Counted from the first letter of the stretch, positions 26,201-38,570 are shown. The stretch: 64,000 nucleotides of DNA from Chrysaora quinquecirrha (GCA_014526335.1 JACTAT010000004.1:2373846-2437845), one strand, 5' to 3'. The notes: generated from the letters alone by a model not told the origin. Translations and numbers: made by a program.

Positions 26201-29200
26201 CTCATAAAAAAACGTGTGACATTCTAATATAAAAGAGTGTTTCGATACCTTTTCAGTTTCTTTGCAACGTTTTTCGCACTCAAACTGAATCAATTCATCT
26301 AACTTATTCTCATAGTCTTTCAATTTCTTTTGTAACAGTTCGTTTTGAGATCTTTTCTCTTGCAGCTCTGCCTCCCATTTTTTCAATCTCTGGTTTTCTC
26401 TCTAACAAAATACAAATAGGAATAGAATTAATGAAGAATGAAACAGATTGGATTGGAGGTGCTGTGGCGTGGTGTTCTTATCCAACTGGTCTGTGGTGTC
26501 AGAAGCCCAACGAGGTCAGGGATCGAGTCCAAGCTACGATAGCGTCACAACCAGGGTTGAGCTCTTAATTAAACTGCTACTGAGATCCTAGCGACTTGCG
26601 CTTAATACACAATTTTATCTTCACCATTCAAAAATGGATAAAAGTCAACTTTAAGTAGCTTTCTGCTGGAGGCAAATACATGACGCTAAGACAGCAAGAA
26701 AAATTTTGACGATAGGTAGATCTCCTTGCAAGCGGATTGCATTTGTCAAACATGTGGACGAGGTTTATTCGACTTCCCAGAGTAACCAGTGCACTGTGCC
26801 ACGGTAGCTTTTCTTAATGCATGTCAGGGGGTTTAGATTCTAGATATAGAGCTTATGTAAACCTGCAGCTTGTGCTCCAAGACTGATATTCTAGAACGAA
26901 TAATTTGAAGAATAAATTGTCATTTCTTCCATCAGTTCTTCCCGCCAAAAGGTGATTGGTGTTTAAAACACAATGTCAACTCAGCTTTTCTTTCTGATTG
27001 GTGCATTTTGAGCCGCATCTGGATATAAATTCCTATTAATTGCATCGCATCTGGATATAAATTGTTTTGGTTTGTTTCTGACGTTCATACTCTGAGGAGT
27101 GTCAGACGAAAAAAGCTCTTAAGTATGCCTGAAAATGTTTCCGCTGTTAGTTGCAATTTTAAAATATGGTGGAAAACTAAGAAACTTTAAGAACTAGACC
27201 TTGAACTAGGTCTCTTATAAAGAGGTGTATCTCTTGGCACTTTTTATCTGTTTAGTTCACATATGCATGAGAAATAAAATTTAAAATAAAAATCAAGAAA
27301 AATGAAAATCTTATAGATATTAATTTGTCTTCACCTGTAATCCTTCACTGATGTGGCATAGCTCTTTGTATATTTTCTTCACATTTATCTGAAATCAATA
27401 GCAAACAATAAATAACAAAGTTCTTTGGTAGATAGATTATTTAGTGTACAAGTATTTTTGCACCAAATCTTGAATAGCATTCAGTATAAGGTATTTGAGA
27501 AGGTTGCTTATCTGCCCTGGCACCAAAAACTATTATTCTACAAAGCCAAAGCATGAAATAAGAAAACTTATGATAAGAAATAATCTTTACATTTTCTCTG
27601 TGTCTTCCCTTGTAACTGCAAGACTCAGAATCATCCACATCTTCACTTCTTTCTGATGAATTCTCTGGAAAAGCAAACAATATCACTGACCACTTTCAAT
27701 AAAATAATATGTTAAAGTTGTCAAATTAACCAAAGGCTATGAAAGAAGGGATGTCTGGGTGCAAAGTTTTACTATAATAGCATTGGTATTATTCATGTTA
27801 GGAGTGTTCAAAGCTTTTGCTTTAATAAAGGCTTAGACCAAGTGGGATGAAAAGTTTCACTAAAACTCACAGAAACTTAAAATGTTCCGAAAGTTAATAA
27901 TACCTGCAGTGAGTGAAATTTTGTATCTACAATCCCGGACAAAACTCATGAGACTAACAGGAAAAATGCTCTTCTTACAAAACATATCGTCCCCCTTCCC
28001 CCAAATCAATGTTGTTTTCGCAAACAAAAAACAGATGAAAGTAAAAGACAATCTGTAGAACATCAAAGAACCCCAACATTGGATTGGGGGAGGGGGGAAT
28101 TCATTTTCTTCCTATTTTGTACAAAGTATTTCTAAATTGATGCAACTTTATGGAAGTCTCATTGAGTTTTGTCCGGGATTGTAGATAAAGTTTAAGTTTT
28201 GAACATTCTATATGATTTTTGAAAATTGGACATTTTGTGATTTTGAAAATTTCAATTTCAACAGCCTTTCATAAAAAAGGTCTATCGATATTTGTTATTT
28301 TTGTTTACGGTTGACTACTCTCTGCCCGGATCAGGGTGGAAACTATGTTGTGTGTAGCCTGCGTGCAGACTCAAACCTCTACCAAGGAGGTAAGAGGTTT
28401 GAGTCTGCACGCAGACTACCTCCTTCGTAGAGGTTTGAGTCTGCACGCAGGCTATGTTGTGTGCAAATTTGGCCAAAACGAGAGAAAACAATGCCCCTAT
28501 TGTTCGGAAAACAATAGCCTACGGTGCGCTAAGCGCAAAAATCATTGTGCGCAGAAATCTCACCCAGTCTGAGCCTAGCCTACAATCCTCGCCAAAAAGG
28601 CTGGGACACTTCGAACTTTTGTAAAATTCTCACTCTAAAGACGCATACCCCCCTCCCCCCGACTCAATGTTGGTGAAATCAATGTTGACAGTGGTCCCAA
28701 CATTGATTCGGGGGGGAGGGGGGTCTTATTACCCAAATATGTTGTAATGGGACGGGGTTGTTAAGGTAAAACATACTTATAACATACTGTCCCCAATATT
28801 TTTGGCGAGGATTGTCTGAGCAAGAGCAGAAATCTAAAATTGTGTTTTTCTCAAGAATGGAAAGACTCAAAAGGCTCAAGTGATTTTTATTGTAAATAGG
28901 AGGAATGACTTTATATTTTGGGGGGCTTTGGGGGGTCAGGGCCAAAATTTTGCAAAATGTGAAAATTCATTGAAAAGTGAAGGAATCCTTTGAAAAAGGC
29001 CGTAATTCACTTTCCAGCATCGCAAAATCATAAGAGGCAACGGTACACATTTTCAGCTCCAGAAGCAATACCTTTATCATTCAAATGCATCTTTAGAACC
29101 GTTCTGTAGACCACAATTCAAGCGATGCGTCTGCCGCTGCGGAGGAGAGAGCTTGACATCTAAGAAACTGACAGTTCTCCATCATTTTCTACCGCATAAA

Positions 29201-32200
29201 AGTGAATAACTCAAGTCCAAATAATTTTCCCGTACTTCTCGCTATCCGACAATACATTTCTGGGGTATTTCATGTTATAAAATAATTTTCCTTTTGTCAT
29301 TCCTTCTGAGTTCGTTTTCTGACAGTTCTCCACTCTCTGTAGTAAGTAAACAATACAGCTGGTGAAAACCTATCTTTAAAAACAGGTGGAGAACTGTGAG
29401 AAATATACTTTGCCATGCATTGGCAGTCGAACTCTGTTGAAAATCTTAAAGTAGACATGAAATAATACAGAATTACAAAGTTACAAGTGCAGTCTTTCAA
29501 GCAACGAGGAGATATTTACATTTGAAGATGGAGAACTGTGGGGAGAACTGTGTGGAGAACTGTAGAACTTGGCATCCCGCTTGGTTGCTCCTTATTCAAT
29601 TTCGCAGTCCATCAAATAACAATGCCAATTATGCTTACTTTAGCATTCTTCCGTTCTCTGTTGTGAAGATCAACAACACTTGAAAGCAAGTACATCATGC
29701 CTGCATAATTCGTTTCATTTTCTGAATTTCGTAATAATTCACTGCTAAACGGTGGAGTCAGTTTATGAGCTTTGATGAAAGGTTTTCAGTATATAGTTAG
29801 ATTCGTCTCGAGACAACATAATGCAGACTGTTTTATGTAAATTTACAACCCTCCCGTTACTGTTTATAACAGAATTTCTTACCTTCTGTTTTGCTGTGAT
29901 TACTCAATATTCAGACAGCAGAAATCTAAAATTGTGTTTTTCTCAAGAATGGAAAGACTCAAAAGGCTCAAGTGATTTTTATTGTAAATAGGAGGAATGA
30001 CTTTATATTTTGGGGGGCTTTGGGGGGTCAGGGCCAAAATTTTGCAAAATGTGAAAATTCATTGAAAAGTGAAGGAATCCTTTGAAAAAGGCCGTAATTC
30101 ACTTTCCAGCATCGCAAAATCATAAGAGGCAACGGTACACATTTTCAGCTCCAGAAGCAATACCTTTATCATTCAAATGCATCTTTAGAACCGTTCTGTA
30201 GACCACAATTCAAGCGATGCGTCTGCCGCTGCGGAGGAGAGAGCTTGACATCTAAGAAACTGACAGTTCTCCATCATTTTCTACCGCATAAAAGTGAATA
30301 ACTCAAGTCCAAATAATTTTCCCGTACTTCTCGCTATCCGACAATACATTTCTGGGGGTATTTCATGTTATAAAATAATTTTCCCTTTTTGTCATTCCTT
30401 CTGAGTTCGTTTTCTGACAGTTCTCCACTCTCTGTAGTAAGTAAACAATACAGCTGGTGAAAACCTATCTTTAAAAACAGGTGGAGAACTGTGAGAAATA
30501 TACTTTGCCATGCATTGGCAGTCGAACTCTGTTGAAAATCTTAAAGTAGACATGAAATAATACAGAATTACAAAGTTACAAGTGCAGTCTTTCAAGCAAC
30601 GAGGAGATATTTACATTTGAAGATGGAGAACTGTGGGGAGAACTGTGTGGAGAACTGTAGAACTTGGCATCCCGCTTGGTTGCTCCTTATTCAATTTCGC
30701 AGTCCATCAAATAACAATGCCAATTATGCTTACTTTAGCATTCTTCCGTTCTCTGTTGTGAAGATCAACAACACTTGAAAGCAAGTACATCATGCCTGCA
30801 TAATTCGTTTCATTTTCTGAATTTCGTAATAATTCACTGCTAAACGGTGGAGTCAGTTTATGAGCTTTGATGAAAGGTTTTCAGTATATAGTTAGATTCG
30901 TCTCGAGACAACATAATGCAGACTGTTTTATGTAAATTTACAACCCTCCCGTTACTGTTTATAACAGAATTTCTTACCTTCTGTTTTGCTGTGATTACTC
31001 AATATTCAGACAATCCTCGCCAAAAAGGCTGGGACACTTCGAACTTTTGTAAAATTCTCACTCTAAAGACGCATACCCCCCTCCCCCCGACTCAATGTTG
31101 GTGAAATCAATGTTGACAGTGGTCCCAACATTGATTCGGGGGGGAGGGGGGTCTTATTACCCAAATATGTTGTAATGGGACGGGGTTGTTAAGGTAAAAC
31201 ATACTTATAACATACTGTCCCCAATATTTTTGGCGAGGATTGTCTGAGCAAGAGCAGAAATCTAAAATTGTGTTTTTCTCAAGAATGGAAAGACTCAAAA
31301 GGCTCAAGTGATTTTTATTGTAAATAGGAGGAATGACTTTATATTTTGGGGGGCTTTGGGGGGTCAGGGCCAAAATTTTGCAAAATGTGAAAATTCATTG
31401 AAAAGTGAAGGAATCCTTTGAAAAAGGCCGTAATTCACTTTCCAGCATCGCAAAATCATAAGAGGCAACGGTACACATTTTCAGCTCCAGAAGCAATACC
31501 TTTATCATTCAAATGCATCTTTAGAACCGTTCTGTAGACCACAATTCAAGCGATGCGTCTGCCGCTGCGGAGGAGAGAGCTTGACATCTAAGAAACTGAC
31601 AGTTCTCCATCATTTTCTACCGCATAAAAGTGAATAACTCAAGTCCAAATAATTTTCCCGTACTTCTCGCTATCCGACAATACATTTCTGGGGGTTTTTC
31701 ATGTTATAAAATAATTTTCCCTTTTTGTCATTCCTTCTGAGTTGGTTTTCTGACAGTTCTCCACTCTCTGTAGTAAGTAAACAATACAGCTGGTGAAAGC
31801 CTATCTTTAAAAACAGGTGGAGAACTGTGAGAAATATACTTTGCCATGCATTGGCAGTCGAACTCTGTTGAAAATCTTAAAGTAGACATGAAATAATACA
31901 GAATTACAAAGTTACAAGTGCAGTCTTTCAAGCAACGAGGAGATATTTACATTTGAAGATGGAGAACTGTGGGGAGAACTGTGTGGAGAACTGGAGAACT
32001 GTAGAACTTGGCATCCCGCTTGGTTGCTCCTTATTCAATTTCGCACTCCATCAAATAACAATGCCAATTATGCTTACTTTAGCATTCTTCCGTTCTCTGT
32101 TGTGAAGATCAACAACACTTGAAAGCAAGTACATCATGCCTGCATAATTCGTTTCATTTTCTGAATTTCGTAATAATTCACTGCTAAACAGTGGAGTCAG

Positions 32201-35200
32201 TTTATGAGCTTTGATGAAAAGTTTTCAGTATATAGTTAGATTCGTCTCGAGACAACATAATGCAGACTGTTTTATGTAAATTTACAACCCTCCCGTTACT
32301 GTTTATAACAGAATTTCTTACCTTCTGTTTTGCTGTGATTACTCAATATTCAGACAGCAGAAATCTAAAATTGTGTTTTTCTCAAGAATGGAAAGACTCA
32401 AAAGGCTCAAGTGATTTTTATTGTAAATAGGAGGAATGACTTTATATTTTGGGGGGCTTTGGGGGGTCAGGGCCAAAATTTTGCAAAATGTGAAAATTCA
32501 TTGAAAAGTGAAGGAATCCTTTGAAAAGGCCGTAATTCACTTTCCAGCATCGCAAAATCATAAGAGGCAACGGTACACATTTTCAGCTCCAGAAGCAATA
32601 CCTTTATCATTCAAATGCATCTTTAGAACCGTTCTGTAGACCACAATTCAAGCGATGCGTCTGCCGCTGCGGAGGAGAGAGCTTGACATCTAAGAAACTG
32701 ACAGTTCTCCATCATTTTCTACCGCATAAAAGTGAATAACTCAAGTCCAAATAATTTTCCCGTACTTCTCGCTATCCGACAATACATTTCTGGGGGTATT
32801 TCATGTTATAAAATAATTTTCCCTTTTTGTCATTCCTTCTGAGTTCGTTTTCTGACAGTTCTCCACTCTCTGTAGTAAGTAAACAATACAGCTGGTGAAA
32901 ACCTATCTTTAAAAACAGGTGGAGAACTGTGAGAAATATACTTTGCCATGCATTGGCAGTCGAACTCTGTTGAAAATCTTAAAGTAGACATGAAATAATA
33001 CAGAATTACAAAGTTACAAGTGCAGTCTTTCAAGCAACGAGGAGATATTTACATTTGAAGATGGAGAACTGTGGGGAGAACTGTGTGGAGAACTGTAGAA
33101 CTTGGCATCCCGCTTGGTTGCTCCTTATTCAATTTCGCAGTCCATCAAATAACAATACCAATTATGCTTACTTTAGCATTCTTCCGTTCTCTGTTGTGAA
33201 GATCAACAACACTTGAAAGCAAGTACATCATGCCTGCATAATTCGTTTCATTTTCTGAATTTCGTAATAATTCACTGCTAAACGGTGGAGTCAGTTTATG
33301 AGCTTTGATGAAAGGTTTTCAGTATATAGTTAGATTCGTCTCGAGACAACATAATGCAGACTGTTTTATGTAAATTTACAACCCTCCCGTTACTGTTTAT
33401 AACAGAATTTCTTACCTTCTGTTTTGCTGTGATTACTCAATATTCAGACAATCCTCGCCAAAAAGGCTGGGACACTTCGAACTTTTGTAAAATTCTCACT
33501 CTAAAGATGCATATCCCCCTCCCCCGACTCAATGTTGGTGAAATCAATGTTGACAGTGGTCCCAACATTGATTCGGGGGGGAAGGGGGTCTTATTACCCA
33601 AATATGTTGTAATGGGACGGGGTTGTTAAGGTAAAACATACTTATAACATACTGTCCCCAATATTTTTGGCGAGGATTGTCTGAGCAAGAGCAGAAATCT
33701 AAAATTGTGTTTTTCTCAAGAATGGAAAGACTCAAAAGGCTCAAGTGATTTTTATTGTAAATAGGAGGAATGACTTTATATTTTGGGGGGCTTTGGGGGG
33801 TCAGGGCCAAAATTTTGCAAAATGTGAAAATTCATTGAAAAGTGAAGGAATCCTTTGAAAAAGGCCGTAATTCACTTTCCAGCATCGCAAAATCATAAGA
33901 GGCAACGGTACACATTTTCAGCTCCAGAAGCAATACCTTTATCATTCAAATGCATCTTTAGAACCGTTCTGTAGACCACAATTCAAGCGATGCGTCTGCC
34001 GCTGCGGAGGAGAGAGCTTGACATCTAAGAAACTGACAGTTCTCCATCATTTTCTACCGCATAAAAGTGAATAACTCAAGTCCAAATAATTTTCCCGTAC
34101 TTCTCGCTATCCGACAATACATTTCTGGGGGTATTTCATGTTATAAAATAATTTTCCCTTTTTGTCATTCCTTCTGAGTTCGTTTTCTGACAGTTCTCCA
34201 CTCTCTGTAGTAAGTAAACAATACAGCTGGTGAAAACCTATCTTTAAAAACAGGTGGAGAACTGTGAGAAATATACTTTGCCATGCATTGGCAGTCGAAC
34301 TCTGTTGAAAATCTTAAAGTAGACATGAAATAATACAGAATTACAAAGTTACAAGTGCAGTCTTTCAAGCAACGAGGAGATATTTACATTTGAAGATGGA
34401 GAACTGTGGGGAGAACTGTGTGGAGAACTGTAGAACTTGGCATCCCGCTTGGTTGCTCCTTATTCAATTTCGCAGTCCATCAAATAACAATGCCAATTAT
34501 GCTTACTTTAGCATTCTTCCGTTCTCTGTTGTGAAGATCAACAACACTTGAAAGCAAGTACATCATGCCTGCATAATTCGTTTCATTTTCTGAATTTCGT
34601 AATAATTCACTGCTAAACGGTGGAGTCAGTTTATGAGCTTTGATGAAAGGTTTTCAGTATATAGTTAGATTCGTCTCGAGACAACATAATGCAGACTGTT
34701 TTATGTAAATTTACAACCCTCCCGTTACTGTTTATAACAGAATTTCTTACCTTCTGTTTTGCTGTGATTACTCAATATTCAGACAGCAGAAATCTAAAAT
34801 TGTGTTTTTCTCAAGAATGGAAAGACTCAAAAGGCTCAAGTGATTTTATTGTAAATAGGAGGAATGACTTTATATTTTGGGGGCTTTGGGGGTCAGGGCC
34901 AAAATTTTGCAAAATGTGAAAATTCATTGAAAAGTGAAGGAATCCTTTGAAAAGGCCGTAATTCACTTTCCAGCATCGCAAAATCATAAGAGGCAACGGT
35001 ACACATTTTCAGCTCCAGAAGCAATACCTTTATCATTCAAATGCATCTTTAGAACCGTTCTGTAGACCACAATTCAAGCGATGCGTCTGCCGCTGCGGAG
35101 GAGAGAGCTTGACATCTAAGAAACTGACAGTTCTCCATCATTTTCTACCGCATAAAAGTGAATAACTCAAGTCCAAATAATTTTCCCGTACTTCTCGCTA

Positions 35201-36358
35201 TCCGACAATACATTTCTGGGGTATTTCATGTTATAAAATAATTTTCCTTTTGTCATTCCTTCTGAGTTCGTTTTCTGACAGTTCTCCACTCTCTGTAGTA
35301 AGTAAACAATACAGCTGGTGAAAACCTATCTTTAAAAACAGGTGGAGAACTGTGAGAAATATACTTTGCCATGCATTGGCAGTCGAACTCTGTTGAAAAT
35401 CTTAAAGTAGACATGAAATAATACAGAATTACAAAGTTACAAGTGCAGTCTTTCAAGCAACGAGGAGATATTTACATTTGAAGATGGAGAACTGTGGGGA
35501 GAACTGTGTGGAGAACTGTAGAACTTGGCATCCCGCTTGGTTGCTCCTTATTCAATTTCGCAGTCCATCAAATAACAATGCCAATTATGCTTACTTTAGC
35601 ATTCTTCCGTTCTCTGTTGTGAAGATCAACAACACTTGAAAGCAAGTACATCATGCCTGCATAATTCGTTTCATTTTCTGAATTTCGTAATAATTCACTG
35701 CTAAACGGTGGAGTCAGTTTATGAGCTTTGATGAAAGGTTTTCAGTATATAGTTAGATTCGTCTCGAGACAACATAATGCAGACTGTTTTATGTAAATTT
35801 ACAACCCTCCCGTTACTGTTTATAACAGAATTTCTTACCTTCTGTTTTGCTGTGATTACTCAATATTCAGACAATCCTCGCCAAAAAGGCTGGGACACTT
35901 CGAACTTTTGTAAAATTCTCACTCTAAAGACGCATACCCCCCTCCCCCCGACTCAATGTTGGTGAAATCAATGTTGACAGTGGTCCCAACATTGATTCGG
36001 GGGGGAGGGGGGTCTTATTACCCAAATATGTTGTAATGGGACGGGGTTGTTAAGGTAAAACATACTTATAACATACTGTCCCCAATATTTTTGGCGAGGA
36101 TTGTAGGTAATAGTCTAAGAGCCCATGATTTATCATACCTGTAAAATCTTCTTCAGTTGTTAAATTTGTAGCAGTTTCATCTTGATATTCCTCTTCTTCA
36201 GATTCCGAAGATGCTATATTCGCTCTTAATGATTCCAGCCTAACTATTTCATACATTTCTTTCAATGCTTTATTATAATGTCTCTTCTCCTTGCTTGACA
36301 ATAATTCACTTAGGCCCATACCTAGCCGTTCTTTTGCTTTTGTACTTCTTCCAGACAT
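14296..36358 (-). CDS. CCDC138: CCDC138 homologue (coiled-coil domain-containing protein 138), complete, 16 coding exons
   Basis: Coiled-coil protein of largely unknown function in animals. Exons: 36139-36358 (start MSGRSTKAKER), 27591-27664, 27335-27388, 26249-26401, 25330-25428, 23379-23456, 22833-22908, 22154-22197, 20581-20739, 19787-19903, 18535-18591, 18203-18344, 17434-17489, 16496-16547, 15896-16034, 14296-14455. They sum to 1680 bp (559 codons plus stop) and every phase closes. Exons 4-7 form a Lys/Glu-rich coiled coil. The second half is the conserved helical region: QFVYWSLMHAYRNQNRK, RRIGEEIYKSQ, SALIIMKTINQ, GLLNMAVDVLMQMTVES, EKLSIVLQRLSKIK and a C-terminal FLALNLRSILLNL closely match the human protein as I recall it (about 665 residues). 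Intron 1 (about 8.5 kb) holds the repeat array at 28582-36104; the last intron holds the polypurine tract. Confidence 0.93.
14505..15770 (+). repeat. Polypurine (GA-rich) tract, about 1.3 kb
   Basis: The plus strand is almost entirely A and G (AAG, AGA, AAAG mixtures with scattered C/T). The complementary polypyrimidine strand therefore gives long low-complexity frames rich in Phe/Ser/Leu. It lies within the last CCDC138 intron (14456-15895), so it would be transcribed as polypyrimidine RNA. Confidence 0.9.
18880..21030. repeat. Foldback-type repeats built on TTTGTCAAACA-like palindromes (three clusters)
   Basis: Clusters at about 18880-19135, 19940-20205 and 20790-21030 repeat short palindromes such as ttgacaaacaatgtttgat and tcaaacattgcttgtcaaac, each ending near gatca(t/g)ttggcca. 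Related sequence occurs at 9770-9960, 41160-41300, 42490-42640 and 50745-51400. These look like one degenerate family of non-autonomous foldback elements lying in introns. Confidence 0.6.
21510..21730 (+). repeat. Possible tRNA-derived SINE (third family)
   Basis: Contains cgcagtggctatagcg (box A-like), and about 40 bp later gggttcgagcc (box B consensus), followed by a non-tRNA body. Single copy in the window, inside a CCDC138 intron. The assignment rests only on the box A/B spacing. Confidence 0.4.
23681..24529. mobile_element. hAT-like non-autonomous DNA transposon with 8-bp target duplication
   Basis: 849-bp element with terminal inverted repeats cagggccgtcgcta / tagcgacggccctg. It is flanked on both sides by the direct 8-mer cttgttta (23673-23680 and 24530-24537). 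An 8-bp duplication with CAGGG-type ends is the hAT hallmark. G/C-rich runs lie just inside both ends. No transposase frame is present. It sits in the intron between CCDC138 exons 5 and 6. Confidence 0.85.
24585..24995. repeat. Repeat element rich in CGCGAAAATAAATT motifs
   Basis: Both ends carry inverted copies of ccgcgaaaataaatt-type sequence (left: aataaattttcgcgggaatt; right: ccgcgaaaataaattccg), with an A/T-rich centre. Probably a MITE; ends are approximate. Confidence 0.55.
26457..26625 (+). mobile_element. tRNA-derived SINE, family 1 (degenerate copy)
   Basis: ggtgctgtggcgtggtg (box A region), gggatcgagtcc (box B) and the family tail cttatcttcacc-like. In a CCDC138 intron. Diverged from the copies at 42.0 and 44.3 kb. 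Confidence 0.7.
27928..28183. mobile_element. Tc1/mariner-like MITE with TA ends
   Basis: 256-bp element with terminal inverted repeats tacaatcccggacaaaactc and gagttttgtccgggattgta. Internally it carries opposed tracts ccccttcccccaaatcaatg and caacattggattgggggagg, the same architecture as element B of the array next to it. No coding capacity. Confidence 0.8.
28357..28455. repeat. Compact hairpin of three 20-bp arms
   Basis: The segment gcgtgcagactcaaacctct is followed by its exact complement agaggtttgagtctgcacgc, which then occurs a second time in the same orientation. So one arm could pair with either of two partners about 10-50 bp away. Confidence 0.75.
28582..36104 (+). repeat. Composite repeat array B-A-A-B-A-A-B-A-A-B in CCDC138 intron 1
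   Basis: Two modules alternate regularly. Module B (about 234 bp) at 28582-28815, 31010-31243, 33448-33680 and 35871-36104. Module A (about 1.09 kb), as tandem pairs, starting at 28826, 29918, 31254, 32357, 33691 and 34786. The repeat period is about 2.43 kb and copies are nearly identical; the differences I noticed are mostly homopolymer lengths. Module B has perfect 16-bp inverted ends (caatcctcgccaaaaa). The outermost two ends are flanked by TA. Module A contains several ggagaactgtg strings in both orientations and no convincing gene; a 67-codon frame recurs in each copy only because the copies are identical. The array's right end lies 34 bp inside the exon-1 donor. Confidence 0.92.
35871..36104 (+). 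mobile_element. Element B: Tc1/mariner-like MITE, terminal copy
   Basis: Ends acaatcctcgccaaaaa and tttttggcgaggattgt, with TA at the outer edge. The interior has opposed ccccctccccccgactcaat and its near-complement attcgggggggaggggggtc, which can form a G/C-rich stem. Its left-outer counterpart is at 28582-28815. Confidence 0.8.
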
Positions 36359-37069
36359 TTTCCAAATTGTTTCGGGCTTTATCAGCTTTGAAACACTGAT
36401 GTTTTACTGAATAAAATTAGAATTTTTCCCAATAAAAAGGATGAACGAACTTTACTTGCAACTACAGACACCAAATCGAAATGTCTCTTGTTTTGTTTGG
36501 GCTGCAAACTTTGCCGCTGCAACTTGAATTTAATCATTTTCTGATGCATTGTGGGTAGAAACTTTCGCGTTTTTCGCGTTTTTGGTCCTTCTCTGAAATC
36601 CATCCAAAACCAAACCATGACCCCCTCCATCGCAATTGAAAAGGTGGAAGGGATAACATCTAAAGCAACATTCGTTGACAACCCATTAGGTACAGCGCGT
36701 CTCCCAAAATGAAAAAAATAAAAAAATTCATGTAACTATGTCATATTCAAATAAAACGAACATGTGAGAATTATAAATCTAGACTTAAAAAGACTTTTGT
36801 GATCCAATCACGGATGCATAGTGGTAGTTTGAAATTCAGGTAAGGGCCGATGCACTGACACCCACTTCGTGAAAACATTTGAAGAAATTCCGGAGAAATT
36901 CATCAATTTTATATTGTAAGTATCTCTCATGGTAATTATCAATTGCCAATTTGACCTTCGAACAGAAGTCCGAGAGTCAAAAAAGTAGCGACATGCGCGA
37001 AAATTATTTTTCCACAATTCCCTGAATTACTTGAAGAAATTCTATCAGTATAAAGACGATGTCATCACA

Positions 37070-37280
37070 TAACTGTTCAGTGTGTGAGTCGGAAGCTAGC
37101 GGGATATCCAAGCGTAAGCATATGGTCTGGGGGCCGGATAGTCCCACCCCCTTGGCTGGCCGAAGATTCACAGGAGAATAGCGATTTCCTGTAACGGGAA
37201 CCACCGTAAGATGCGACGCCTCAGCCACATTGTCTCGGCATTGTGGATGCAAGTGGGGAGCATTCATCTCCAGCACTGAA
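37070..37280. other. GC-richer unique segment of unknown nature
   Basis: Stands out from AT-rich surroundings (for example ggtctgggggccggatagtc, then cccacccccttggctggcc). Neither strand gives a recognisable protein or RNA family. It ends where the tandem repeats begin. Confidence 0.3.
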
Positions 37281-37329
37281 CAATGTTTTTGCTTTTAAAT
37301 ATGCAAGGGACCATTATTAGATTCCTTTC

Positions 37330-37920
37330 CACTGCCCTTTGTGCATATACGCATATGGCAGCGTTTATGGTGCATAAGTATATTTCGGTATACAGCTGTA
37401 TATTGAGTATATAGCTGTATTTTGTGCATATATGCATATGGCTGCGTTTATGGTGCACACAATGTAATTGAGCATATTTCGTTATACAGCTGTATATTGA
37501 GTATATAGCTGTATTTTGTGCATATACGCATATGGCTGCATTTATGGTGCATACAATGTACTTAAGTATATTTCGGTATAAAGCTGTATTTTGAGTATAT
37601 ATGCATATGGCTGCGTTTATGGTGCATCAATGTATTTAAGTATACTACGGTATACAGCTCTGCATTGAGTATATATATGTACCTTGTGCATATACGCATA
37701 TGGCTGTATTTATGGTGCATACAATGTATTTAAGTATATTTCGGTATAAAGCTGTATTTTGAGTATATAGCAGTTTGGGTACGTTTATGGGTTGATACAA
37801 TGTTTTTGTCTTACTACGGTATACAGCTCTGCATTGAGTATATAGCATGTAACTTGTGCATATACGCAAATAAGACTAGTATTCATGGTAGCATACAATG
37901 TATTTTGGTATATTTGGCGG
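37330..37920 (+). repeat. AT-rich tandem repeat, roughly 80-95 bp unit
   Basis: About six degenerate units, each containing gcatatacgcatatggctg and tttatggtgcatacaatgta, then tatttcggtatacagctgta. Highly palindromic (TATAC/GTATA, CATATG). Confidence 0.85.
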
Positions 37921-37924
37921 TATA

Positions 37925-38570
37925 AAGCTTTTGCCTTTCTGGTTTATACTGTTGAGACATGACCTAATTAAGGTTAACAGGTAAAATATTTAAAGCAAAT
38001 TCAAGACTATACGTCAGCTCTAGAAAAGACATTTATGGTACTGTTTGGCTCTTTGTCGCTTTTGTCTTTCTAGTTTATAACTGTTGAGACATGACCTAAT
38101 TAAGTATGTTAACATACAAAATATTTAAAGCAAATTCAAGACTAATACGTCACTTTTAGAATAGACATTTTTGGTACTGTTTGGCTCTTTCGTCGCTTTT
38201 GTCTTTCTAGTTTATAACTGTTGAGACATGACCTAATTAAGTATGTTAACAGGTAAAATATTTAAAGCAAATTTAACACTATCTACGTCACTTGTAGAAT
38301 AGACAGTTTTGGTACTGTTTGGCTCTTTAGTCGCTTTTGCCTTTCTGGTTTATAACTGTTGAGACATAACCTTTTCAAGTATGTTAACAGGTAAAATATT
38401 TAAAGCAAATTCAAGACTAGTACGTCACTTGTAGAATAGACATTTTTGGTACTGTTTGGCTCTTTAGTCGCTTTTGTCTTTCTGGTTTATAACTGTTGAG
38501 ACATGACCTAATTAAGTATGTTAACAGGTAAAATGTTTAAAGCAAATTATGACAAGTATATCATTTCATT
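37925..38570 (+). repeat. Tandem repeat, about 136 bp unit, five copies
   Basis: Units share ctgttgagacatgacctaat, then ttaacaggtaaaatatttaa and ggtactgtttggctctt. The last copy decays into unique sequence with short aagcttttaagtat repeats near 38650-38700. Confidence 0.85.

Noticed and set aside
29297..35456. A 67-codon minus frame repeated six times
   Set aside because: Repeats because module A repeats; it has no splice context or recognisable domain, and its boundaries vary with homopolymer length.
37330..38570. Possible CRISPR array
   Set aside because: Units are long, contiguous and degenerate without unique spacers; the genome is eukaryotic.
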